Assembly (NCBI GenBank): GCA_964527385.1 | Contig: CAZGPZ010000003.1 | Coordinates: 1 to 41,199 of the forward strand | Origin: JANWHZ01 sp964527385 | GTDB taxonomy: Bacteria > Patescibacteriota > Saccharimonadia > Saccharimonadales > UBA4665 | Length of the DNA stretch: 41,199 bases | Direction: 5' to 3' | Shown here: piece by piece, positions 22,078 through 28,470 of the stretch | Layout: every line of letters starts with the position of its first letter | Numbering within the stretch: position 1 is the stretch's first letter | Notes under the pieces: generated by a model | The model's input: only the letters and a program-made list of their open reading frames with translations | Told to the model about the DNA's origin: nothing | The model's database searches: none | Translations under genes and position numbers: made by a program

Positions 22078-22968
22078 ATGCCAGAATTGCCCGAGGTAGA
22101 GACAATCCGGGTCGGCTTGGACCGGCTACTGCCGAGACGCATAGTTGCCGTGGCAACCGCGGACACGCCGAAGAGCTTCCCGAACACAAAAAGCGATACG
22201 TCGATGTTCCTCATTGGCGCTTCCATCGAACGCGTACGGCGCCGAGCAAAAGTTTTGCTCATCGATTTGTCCAGCGGCTACACGCTCGTCACGCACCTGA
22301 AAATGACCGGTCAGCTGGTGTTTCGGAACGGCGCTGAGCACTTCGGTGCGGGGCATCCGAGCGACTCGCTTGTCGGCGAGCTGCCTGACCGTTCGACCAG
22401 GGTAACTATCCATTTCAAAGATGGCAGCAACCTGTTCTTCAACGACCAGCGGAAGTTCGGCTGGATGCGGCTGGTGCCGACTGCCGAGGTACCGAACATA
22501 GATTTTATGCAGAAGGTTGGACCCGAGCCATTGGAAGCGGATTTTACCTGGCAGCTACTACGCACGCGGCTGGAACGGCGAAAAAATACAAGCACTAAGG
22601 CGGCACTGTTAGACCAAACGGTCATTGCCGGGGTTGGCAATATTTATGCCGACGAAAGCCTGTGGGGCGCGAAAATTCACCCGGCGACGCCAGTACGTGA
22701 GCTAACCGATGCGAAGATCAAGCAGCTGCACGAAGCGCTGGTCGCTGTGTTGCGTTTAAGTATTGCAAAGGGCGGTTCGACCGACAAAAATTACCGGGAC
22801 GCCGAAGGCAAAAAGGGGAGTTACCTCAACTTTGCGAACGTCTTCCGCCGCGAGGGGCAAGATTGCTCGCGCCACCCTGGTACCAAGATCATCAAGCTGC
22901 GTGTTGCCGGTCGCGGCACGCATATCTGTCCCAAGTGCCAGAAGCTTCGCCAGGCAAAAGTTATCTAG
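22078..22968 (+). CDS. mutM: Formamidopyrimidine-DNA glycosylase
   Basis: 296 aa base-excision repair enzyme that removes 8-oxoguanine and FaPy lesions and nicks the strand. The catalytic N-terminus PELPEVET (Pro2 nucleophile after Met removal, Glu3) is complete, as are the Lys in RRRAKVLLIDL, the HLKMTGQL block, FNDQRKFGWM, and the helix-two-turn-helix GVGNIYADESLW. The C-terminal zinc finger reads C-S-R-H...C-P-K-C: the second of the four usual Cys is His, a change that can still bind zinc. Length is slightly above typical. It is transcribed from its own -10 box next to a palindromic repeat. Confidence 0.97.
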   Translation: MPELPEVETIRVGLDRLLPRRIVAVATADTPKSFPNTKSDTSMFLIGASIERVRRRAKVLLIDLSSGYTLVTHLKMTGQLVFRNGAEHFGAGHPSDSLVGELPDRSTRVTIHFKDGSNLFFNDQRKFGWMRLVPTAEVPNIDFMQKVGPEPLEADFTWQLLRTRLERRKNTSTKAALLDQTVIAGVGNIYADESLWGAKIHPATPVRELTDAKIKQLHEALVAVLRLSIAKGGSTDKNYRDAEGKKGSYLNFANVFRREGQDCSRHPGTKIIKLRVAGRGTHICPKCQKLRQAKVI

Positions 22969-22989
22969 CCAACCGCCCCGAAGATCCGG

Positions 22990-23478
22990 TCAAGCCTTTT
23001 TAGTCTTGCTTGGTGCTGCCGGCTTCTCGTTGAACTTTACGTATACAACAATTATGACACTCGCCAGAAAGGCCGTGACAGCGACAAACCGCATGACACG
23101 GTCGTCGGCAACGCTAGCGCTGATTACCGCGTAGATGCTCGTCCCGACGGCGCCGAGCTGCAAGCCTTCGCCGATAATGTCAGACCGACGCAGGAGCCAG
23201 ATCCCGAGGGCAATCACCACTGCGGCGATGAACACCAATATGATGCTGACATTCCGTTGGTATGACTTCATATCGGTTTGGTATTGCTGGTTAGCTTTCT
23301 CGTATTGGCGCTGGTAGGCATCGTCAATGTTCGTTGCCGGTTCTGTTTTGCCGGTAAGCGGCGGGTTGTAGTCCGGCATCGTTGGCCCGGGATAGAACGT
23401 GTAGATAGACACCGCGACAAACGAAACGACGGCCGCCGCGATAAGTATGGCGTAGAGCAAGCGAATGAGTATGTTCAT
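22990..23478 (-). CDS. Four-helix membrane protein of unknown function
   Basis: 162 aa from the ATG at 23478, which has GAGGGA 4 nt upstream; an ATG at 23493 is less well placed. Hydrophobic segments lie at about residues 3-24, 71-91, 98-118 and 127-147. Between the first two is a Tyr/Gln/Lys-rich helical loop (AYQRQYEKANQQYQTDM) that may form a coiled coil. The C-terminus is basic (KPAAPSKTKKA). Divergent from holA and convergent with mutM. No family recognised. Confidence 0.72.
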   Translation of the reverse strand: MNILIRLLYAILIAAAVVSFVAVSIYTFYPGPTMPDYNPPLTGKTEPATNIDDAYQRQYEKANQQYQTDMKSYQRNVSIILVFIAAVVIALGIWLLRRSDIIGEGLQLGAVGTSIYAVISASVADDRVMRFVAVTAFLASVIIVVYVKFNEKPAAPSKTKKA

Positions 23479-23536
23479 ATTTCCCTCGTGCATTATGCTT
23501 CACATTATACGGTGTACGAGCGCGGCTGCAAGCTGC

Positions 23537-23542
23537 TATCAT
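23537..23542 (+). promoter_or_regulatory. -10 box TATCAT of holA
   Basis: TATCAT ends 7 nt before the holA ATG at 23550, with no AGGAG, matching the leaderless spacing used elsewhere. Confidence 0.4.
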
Positions 23543-23549
23543 ACCTCCT

Positions 23550-24470
23550 ATGATAGTCGTGTTGGCAGGGGAGAATGGTTTTGGTTTGCTGCGGGAGCTA
23601 CGCCGGATAACGGACGAGTTCGTTGCGGCGCATGGTGATATTGCGGTAGAGCGGCTGGACGGGGAAGAAGCGTCGTTTGAACGCATCCGTGAAAGCTCCC
23701 AAAGCTTGCCATTTCTTGCCGACAAGAAGCTTGTCATCCTGCGATCGCCGTCGGCGAACAAGCAATTTATTTCGGAAATTGATAGTATCCTGAATGGTTT
23801 GCCCGAGACAACCGACCTCGTCATCGTCGAGCCGAAACCCGACAAGCGTAGCACTTACTACAAGATTCTTAAGAAACAGGCTGAACTGCGCGAATTCCCA
23901 TCGCTTGACGAGCAAGCGCTTGCCGCCTGGCTTGCGGGTGCTGCCGAACAGGCGGGCGGCACGCTCAGCCGGCCTGATGCCCGCTTCTTGGTCGAACGTG
24001 TGGGCAACGACCAACAGCTAATCTCAGGTGAGCTCGATAAGTTGTTAGCCTACAGTGTGAATATTACTCGTGCCTCGATAGAATTGCTGGTAGAGCCTGC
24101 CCCGCAAAGCAAAATATTTGACCTACTGGAGGTGGCATTTGCCCGCGATATAAAAAAGGCGATGGACTTGTACCGCGACCAGCGCGAACAAAAGGTCGAC
24201 CCGGCGCAGATAATCTCTATGTTAGCCTGGCAGCTCAAGGTCGTGGCACTAGTGAAGGCCGCCGCGGGGAGGAGTGCCAACGACATCGCGCGCGATGCCA
24301 AGCTCAGCCCCTTCACCGTGCAAAAGAGCCAGGCAATCGCACGGGGTCTTAGTATGGACAGTCTAAAGCGCCTTGTTGCCGGGCTGCTTGTCATTGATGC
24401 GCGCTCCAAGCGCGAGAATATTGACCTCGACGAAGCACTGCAAAATTATTTGTTGTCACTGGCGACCTAA
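23550..24470 (+). CDS. holA: DNA polymerase III delta subunit
   Basis: 306 aa. Clamp-loader subunit that opens the beta clamp. The sequence follows HolA throughout: an N-terminal strand-loop MIVVLAGENGFGLLREL, SQSLPFLADKKLVILRSP in the first domain, LVIVEPKPDKRSTYYKIL, then LAAWLAGAAEQAGGTLS and RFLVERVGNDQQLISGELDKLL, and a helical collar domain IDARSKRENIDLDEALQNYLLSL. No ATPase motif, as expected for delta. The family's frequent neighbour rpsT is next, here on the opposite strand beyond a 0.5 kb noncoding tract. Confidence 0.93.
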   Translation: MIVVLAGENGFGLLRELRRITDEFVAAHGDIAVERLDGEEASFERIRESSQSLPFLADKKLVILRSPSANKQFISEIDSILNGLPETTDLVIVEPKPDKRSTYYKILKKQAELREFPSLDEQALAAWLAGAAEQAGGTLSRPDARFLVERVGNDQQLISGELDKLLAYSVNITRASIELLVEPAPQSKIFDLLEVAFARDIKKAMDLYRDQREQKVDPAQIISMLAWQLKVVALVKAAAGRSANDIARDAKLSPFTVQKSQAIARGLSMDSLKRLVAGLLVIDARSKRENIDLDEALQNYLLSLAT

Positions 24471-24960
24471 AGCTGTTTTTATTCCTATTCCAGGAATCGA
24501 GGACGTACTTTTGGCTTGATCCGAAACAGCCCATGTTCTTGTTCCGCCAAGAACCAACCGGGCTACTTTTTTCATTGGCAAAAAGTAGCCAAAAACCTAG
24601 GCCGCGCTCCATTCGCTTTGGTGCATGTTGTAAAGCCCGGCAACCAAACCGCCAGTCGGCCCCGCCATCGGCGGGGACCGTCCCCATCCGGGGCAGTGGC
24701 CATTCGTAGCGAGCCTGGCGCGCGTGTTGTGAAAGCCACAGGCTACCCGAAGCGAGGACTGTCACTGAGCAAAGCCGAAGGCGAGCGAGTTCCGCAGCGC
24801 TTGTGGCGCTTCACAACGCCGCCCACGCGAACGGAGCCGGCCTTGATCTTTTGCATACTTTTGCATCAAGGCAAAAGCATAGGGTTGCGTTTATGGAAAA
24901 GGAGCATAAAAAAGAGGGGGCATCGGGGCAAAATAGGAGGTTGATTAATAGGGAAGAAAC
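24471..24960. other. Hairpin-rich noncoding tract between holA and rpsT
   Basis: No convincing gene. Many perfect inverted repeats: ATTCCT/AGGAAT (24481-24497), TTCTTG/CAAGAA around 24537-24554, GGCTACTTTTT (24561-24571) with AAAAAGTAGCC (24580-24590), CCCCGCC-ATC-GGCGGGG (24660-24676), CCCC-ATCC-GGGG (24682-24693), a 13-bp stem with a small internal loop pairing 24727-24740 with 24802-24816 around about 60 nt, and GCCTTGAT (24840-24847) with ATCAAGGC (24865-24872). This density suggests either a structured noncoding RNA or a non-coding mobile repeat with its own folded transcript. No clear promoter was found on either strand. Neither reading is proven. Confidence 0.5.
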
Positions 24961-24963
24961 TAA

Positions 24964-24988
24964 AAACCGCCTCTGATAGAGGCGGTTT
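24964..24988 (-). terminator. Intrinsic terminator of rpsT
   Basis: On the minus strand, AAACCGCCTC and GAGGCGGTTT form a 10-bp stem with a 5-nt loop, and the stem runs into a T-rich tail. It lies 20 nt after the rpsT stop, in the right orientation. Confidence 0.85.
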
Positions 24989-25008
24989 CGATGATGGCAA
25001 AGGTAGAA

Positions 25009-25389
25009 TTATTTCTTCTTTGCAGGAGCCTTTTTGGTTGCTGGTTTCTTCGCTGCAACTTTCTTAGCGGGAGCAGCTTTCTTTGCGACTGGCTTCTTCG
25101 CTGGCGCTGGCTTGGCGGCAACCTTCTTGCTGGCGGCTGCTGGTTTGACACCGGCGGCTTTGGCGCGCTTTGCGAGCTGCTTCTTCAGCCGGGCGGCTTT
25201 GTTCTTGTGCATCACGCCTTTCTTGGCGGCGGTGTCGACAGCGCTTTGTGCTTTGGACAGGGAAGCGGCGCCGGACTTGCGGCTGAAGAGCTTCAATGCG
25301 CCGCGCAGGCTACGCTTGGTTTTGCTGTTGCGGATGGTTGCTTTCTTGGCGACACGGACGCGCTTTTTGGCTGACTTGATAATTGGCAT
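25009..25389 (-). CDS. rpsT: Ribosomal protein bS20 with histone-H1-like tail
   Basis: 126 aa. Small-subunit protein binding 16S rRNA. The first 80 residues are bS20 (MPIIKSAKKRVRVAKKATIRN, SAVDTAAKKGVMHKNKAARLKKQLAK). Typical bS20 ends there. Here about 40 further residues consist almost only of Ala, Lys, Pro and Val in short repeats of the type PAKK/VAAK/ATKK, resembling histone H1 tails. The tail is probably disordered and may bind rRNA or nucleic acid nonspecifically. AAGGAAAG precedes the ATG. Ends at an intrinsic terminator. Confidence 0.95.
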   Translation of the reverse strand: MPIIKSAKKRVRVAKKATIRNSKTKRSLRGALKLFSRKSGAASLSKAQSAVDTAAKKGVMHKNKAARLKKQLAKRAKAAGVKPAAASKKVAAKPAPAKKPVAKKAAPAKKVAAKKPATKKAPAKKK

Positions 25390-25528
25390 GGGTCTTTCCT
25401 TTTCTTGGATGTTATAAATTCACCATGACTATAACAGATTAGCATGACCGTTGTAAAGAATAAGCTTGTTGGCAGTGCTTTGCCTTGTGGACAAGCGTAA
25501 GCGTTTGTGATAGGCTGAAGCCAAAGGC

Positions 25529-25534
25529 TAACAT
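25529..25534 (+). promoter_or_regulatory. -10 box TAACAT of the DHH-like gene
   Basis: TAACAT ends 7 nt before the ATG at 25542; no ribosome site is present. Confidence 0.4.
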
Positions 25535-25541
25535 AAACACT

Positions 25542-27119
25542 ATGGACGACGTCAAAAAGCAAGTCGCGGACCGGTTAAAGCAAGCGAACAACATCTTGGT
25601 GACCGTGCGCAGCAGCCCGACGCTCGACCTCCTCAGCGCGTGCATCGGTTTATCGTTGCTCCTGGACAAATTAGACAAGCATGCGACCGCTGTCTTCAGC
25701 GGCGAAGTACCGAGTTCGCTTGAATTCCTCAAGCCCGAAGAAACCATAGAACAAACGCCCGATTCACTCCGTGACTTCATCATCGCGCTGGACAAGTCCA
25801 AAGCGGACAAGCTGCGTTACAAAGTGGAAGACAAAGTCGTCCGGATATTTATCACGCCGTACAAGACGAGCATCACCCAGGACGACTTGGAGTTCAGCCA
25901 GGGAGATTTCAATGTTGATGTCATCGTGGCGCTCGGCGCTCACGAACAGCAAGAGCTTGACCAAGCAGTCACGGCGCACGGGCGTATCCTGCACGACGCG
26001 GCGATCATCAGCATCAACAATACGCCGAACGGCAACCTTGGGTCGTTGAACTGGCAAGATATCAGCGCGAGCTCTATTTCAGAGATGGTCACGCAACTCG
26101 TGGAGATGCTTGGCAAGGACGCGCTTGACGAGCAGATTGCCACCGCGCTTTTGACGGGCATCGTCGCCGAGACCGAGCGCTTCAGTAATGACAAGACAAC
26201 GCCTAAGACGATGAGCCTCGCCGGCACACTTATGGAAGCCGGCGCTAACCAGCAGTTGGTTGCCAATAAATTGCAGGTTACTGGAGCCGTCCCAGCTACT
26301 GAGATCAAACCCGCCGAAGACGACGGTGCTCTCGCGATTACCCACGAAGAGGTGGCTCCGCCCTCAGAAACACCCACTGAACCTGCCAAACCTGCGGAAC
26401 CCTCTCCAGCTCCAACCGAGGGGCGCGAAATACTGCCTATGCCGGCGCCCGGCGCGCCATCAGCGCTTGGCGATGACTCATTCACCAAAGAATTCACGGA
26501 TGCCGAAGTGACCAACCAAGGCAATTCATATCTTGTCGACACGGCAACGGCGGGCAAGACGCCGGATCTGTTCGATGCCAAGCCTCCGGCCGAACCGCCA
26601 ATTATGACTCACACTGATCCTATCGTAGCGCCGCCCGAGATTGCGGCTCCCGAACCAGCTACTCCAACACCTATGCCAGCCCCGGCGCCACCCACGCCGC
26701 CTGTCGCTCCTGCCGACGATGGCCAGACACTTGCTGATATAGAAGAGTCAGTGCACAGCCCACACACGGTGCACATGCCTGTAGACGTCAATAAGGCCCG
26801 CGACGATGTCATGAGCGCGCTTGGGCCGCAAATGGACGCCCCGCATGCCTTGAACGCCAACCCGCTCGGTGACATCCTGCACCCGCGTGACGATTCAACC
26901 CCAGCCCAGCCGGCAGGATTGCCGCACCCGGCCCCGCCATCGTTGCCAATTTCCGGCGAGATCAAGATCGATCAGGAAGGCAACCTAATGGAGCACAACC
27001 ATGATGTCCCATTGCCACCCGTCGCCCCGGGGCAGCAGCCCCCACCCGGTCCCACAAACAACAGCCCCCAGCCAAATCAGCCCCCGCCAGTAGCCCCACC
27101 GTTCTTGCCGAGCGTATAA
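25542..27119 (+). CDS. Degenerate DHH/NrnA-like protein with Pro-rich tail
   Basis: 525 aa. Residues 1-245 align by pattern with NrnA-type DHH phosphoesterases, which degrade nanoRNA or cyclic dinucleotides: a first Rossmann-like part (ILVTVRSSPTLDLLSACIGL), then LGSLNWQDISASSISEMVTQL and ATALLTGIVAETERFSNDKT. The metal motifs are lost: HxxPDxD is R23-S-S-P-T-L-D, the name-giving DHH is Asn159-Asn160-Thr161, and GIxxDT is GIVAET (Glu210). It is unlikely to be a metal-dependent nuclease. Residues 260-525 are low-complexity, rich in Pro, Ala, Glu and Asp, with no membrane helix, so probably disordered. It may bind a nucleotide or partner rather than cleave. LmbE follows after 6 nt. Confidence 0.75.
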   Translation: MDDVKKQVADRLKQANNILVTVRSSPTLDLLSACIGLSLLLDKLDKHATAVFSGEVPSSLEFLKPEETIEQTPDSLRDFIIALDKSKADKLRYKVEDKVVRIFITPYKTSITQDDLEFSQGDFNVDVIVALGAHEQQELDQAVTAHGRILHDAAIISINNTPNGNLGSLNWQDISASSISEMVTQLVEMLGKDALDEQIATALLTGIVAETERFSNDKTTPKTMSLAGTLMEAGANQQLVANKLQVTGAVPATEIKPAEDDGALAITHEEVAPPSETPTEPAKPAEPSPAPTEGREILPMPAPGAPSALGDDSFTKEFTDAEVTNQGNSYLVDTATAGKTPDLFDAKPPAEPPIMTHTDPIVAPPEIAAPEPATPTPMPAPAPPTPPVAPADDGQTLADIEESVHSPHTVHMPVDVNKARDDVMSALGPQMDAPHALNANPLGDILHPRDDSTPAQPAGLPHPAPPSLPISGEIKIDQEGNLMEHNHDVPLPPVAPGQQPPPGPTNNSPQPNQPPPVAPPFLPSV

Positions 27120-27120
27120 A
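27115..27120 (+). promoter_or_regulatory. -10-like TATAAA before the LmbE gene
   Basis: TATAAA, sharing bases with the stop of the preceding gene, ends 5 nt before the ATG at 27126. No ribosome site; may allow separate leaderless transcription. Confidence 0.3.
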
Positions 27121-27125
27121 GCCGT

Positions 27126-27935
27126 ATGAGTAAACGAACATACATGTTTATCGGCGCCCATCCCGACGACGCGGACATGGATTTCGGCGGCACGGCTATT
27201 TTACTGAGGCAATTAGGGCACAACGTCATATTTGTGTCGATGACCGATGGGAGCGCTGGTCACCAAACAATGGATAGAAAGTCGCTAGCCAAACGACGAC
27301 TTACAGAGACAAGAAAAGTCGCAGATTTTCTGGGTGTCACATATATCGTGATGGACGCCAGAGACGGAGAGCTGCTCCCTGACATATCTAATCGCAACAA
27401 ACTTATTAGACTTATCCGCGAGCACAAGCCAGACGTTATCGTCTCGCCTCGCCCCTCAGATTACCATCCTGACCACCGTGCTACGGGCCAACTCGTGCAG
27501 GATAGTGCATTTCTCCTGGCCGTACCACTAATTTGCCCTAAGACGCCGCGGCTAGAACGCGCTCCATATATTTTCTACCATCAAGATGACTTCTCGGTTC
27601 CAAGACTATTTAGGCCAGACGTTTTGGTTGACATTACACCAGTGTTTACCAAGAAAATGGAAAGCGTCGCTAACCACATCTCACAAGTATTCGAATGGAT
27701 ACCATTTATAGATGCCGTCCAAGAACCAGTTCCGGAAGACACAGCGGAGCGCATCGAATTCCTGAAGCATCAGCGCGGTTTCATGACCAGTAATACTGAT
27801 AGGTTCAAAGTCCTATTTAATAACCCAGCCGTAGAGCAAATTGAAGCACTTGAACGGTGCGAATACGGCGCGCGAGTGACACCGCAGATCGCCAAAGAGC
27901 TATTCCCGTTTGCCCTGGTCAACTTTACCGATTAG
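27126..27935 (+). CDS. LmbE/PIG-L family N-acetyl hydrolase
   Basis: 269 aa zinc-dependent deacetylase of the GlcNAc-PI/mycothiol (MshB)/bacillithiol (BshB) type. The zinc motif GAHPDDADMDFGG is intact, as is the second DYHPDHRATG. A TDGSAGHQ loop and KRRLTETRKVADFLGV helix follow the family pattern. It probably removes an acetyl group from an amino-sugar conjugate; the true substrate is unknown and no thiol-synthesis genes are nearby. Compared with its neighbours it uses more AGA, ATA and AT-ending codons, which could reflect acquisition by transfer. Confidence 0.9.
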   Translation: MSKRTYMFIGAHPDDADMDFGGTAILLRQLGHNVIFVSMTDGSAGHQTMDRKSLAKRRLTETRKVADFLGVTYIVMDARDGELLPDISNRNKLIRLIREHKPDVIVSPRPSDYHPDHRATGQLVQDSAFLLAVPLICPKTPRLERAPYIFYHQDDFSVPRLFRPDVLVDITPVFTKKMESVANHISQVFEWIPFIDAVQEPVPEDTAERIEFLKHQRGFMTSNTDRFKVLFNNPAVEQIEALERCEYGARVTPQIAKELFPFALVNFTD

Positions 27936-27954
27936 TGTATGTCTATGCTTTGGC

Positions 27955-27983
27955 TTGCTAGATTGCTCTCGATCTGATAGAAT
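27955..27983 (+). promoter_or_regulatory. Promoter TTGCTA-N17-TAGAAT of rpsO
   Basis: Hexamers TTGCTA (27955-27960) and TAGAAT (27978-27983) are spaced 17 nt. The -10 ends 9 nt before the rpsO ATG, giving at most a very short leader. Confidence 0.5.
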
Positions 27984-27992
27984 GGCTTCAGC

Positions 27993-28259
27993 ATGATAAC
28001 AAGTGAGAAAAAGCAGGCCGCAATACAGGGCGTGCAAAAGCATAAAACTGACACTGGTAGCTCAGCAGCGCAGGCGGCGATCGCCACTGAGCGCATCAAA
28101 GAGTTGACCGAGCATTTGAAAGTCCACAAGAAGGACAACGCCGCCCGCCGCGGGCTGCTAAGCCTTGTTGGACAGCGCCGCCGGCTTCTCAAGTACATTG
28201 CAGACCGTGACAGCCAAGCGTACCTCGAGCTCGTGAAAAAGCTCGGCATCCGGCGCTAG
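27993..28259 (+). CDS. rpsO: Ribosomal protein uS15
   Basis: 88 aa, the usual length. Binds 16S rRNA early in small-subunit assembly. Typical sequence: TDTGSSAAQAAIATERIKELTEHLKVHKKD, LLSLVGQRRRLLKYI and LVKKLGIRR at the end. Followed by a long hairpin and then pnp, the standard rpsO-pnp order, in which many bacteria regulate pnp through the intergenic RNA. Confidence 0.97.
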   Translation: MITSEKKQAAIQGVQKHKTDTGSSAAQAAIATERIKELTEHLKVHKKDNAARRGLLSLVGQRRRLLKYIADRDSQAYLELVKKLGIRR

Positions 28260-28261
28260 GC

Positions 28262-28323
28262 AAGTGCCCAGACCAGCTTTCTCGGTGATACATCTTCGTT
28301 TGAGAAAGCAAGCTTGTGCACTT
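28262..28323 (+). promoter_or_regulatory. Long hairpin between rpsO and pnp
   Basis: AAGTGC (28262-28267) pairs with GCACTT (28318-28323), and GCTTTCTC (28276-28283) pairs with GAGAAAGC (28302-28309), nested around an 18-nt loop with an 8x8 internal loop between the two stems. It begins 2 nt after the rpsO stop. In other bacteria RNase III cuts a hairpin at this place and PNPase autoregulates from it; a similar role here is inference. The remaining 147 nt to pnp show no gene. Confidence 0.55.
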
Positions 28324-28470
28324 TAATAACTCTTAAGATACCCCGCATATTTCGCTTGCAGAGCCACAGATATCCAGCAGCAATTCCAAACGCACAAGAG
28401 CAGCTGTATATTTGCCCCCTGCATGCGAGCCAAGGTGGTCGCAAGGGAGTAGGAAGGCTAAATCAAACAC

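Noticed and set aside
21705..22262. Longer version of the DUF721-like gene starting inside mutM
   Set aside because: The upstream part is the complement of the palindromic repeat and of the mutM start.
24516..24944. 142-codon frame in the hairpin tract
   Set aside because: Runs through many inverted repeats, has no ribosome site and reads as low-similarity basic sequence; better explained as noncoding.
28256..28444. Minus-strand 62-codon frame between rpsO and pnp
   Set aside because: Overlaps the hairpin and the expected pnp leader; Cys/Trp-rich sequence without known pattern.
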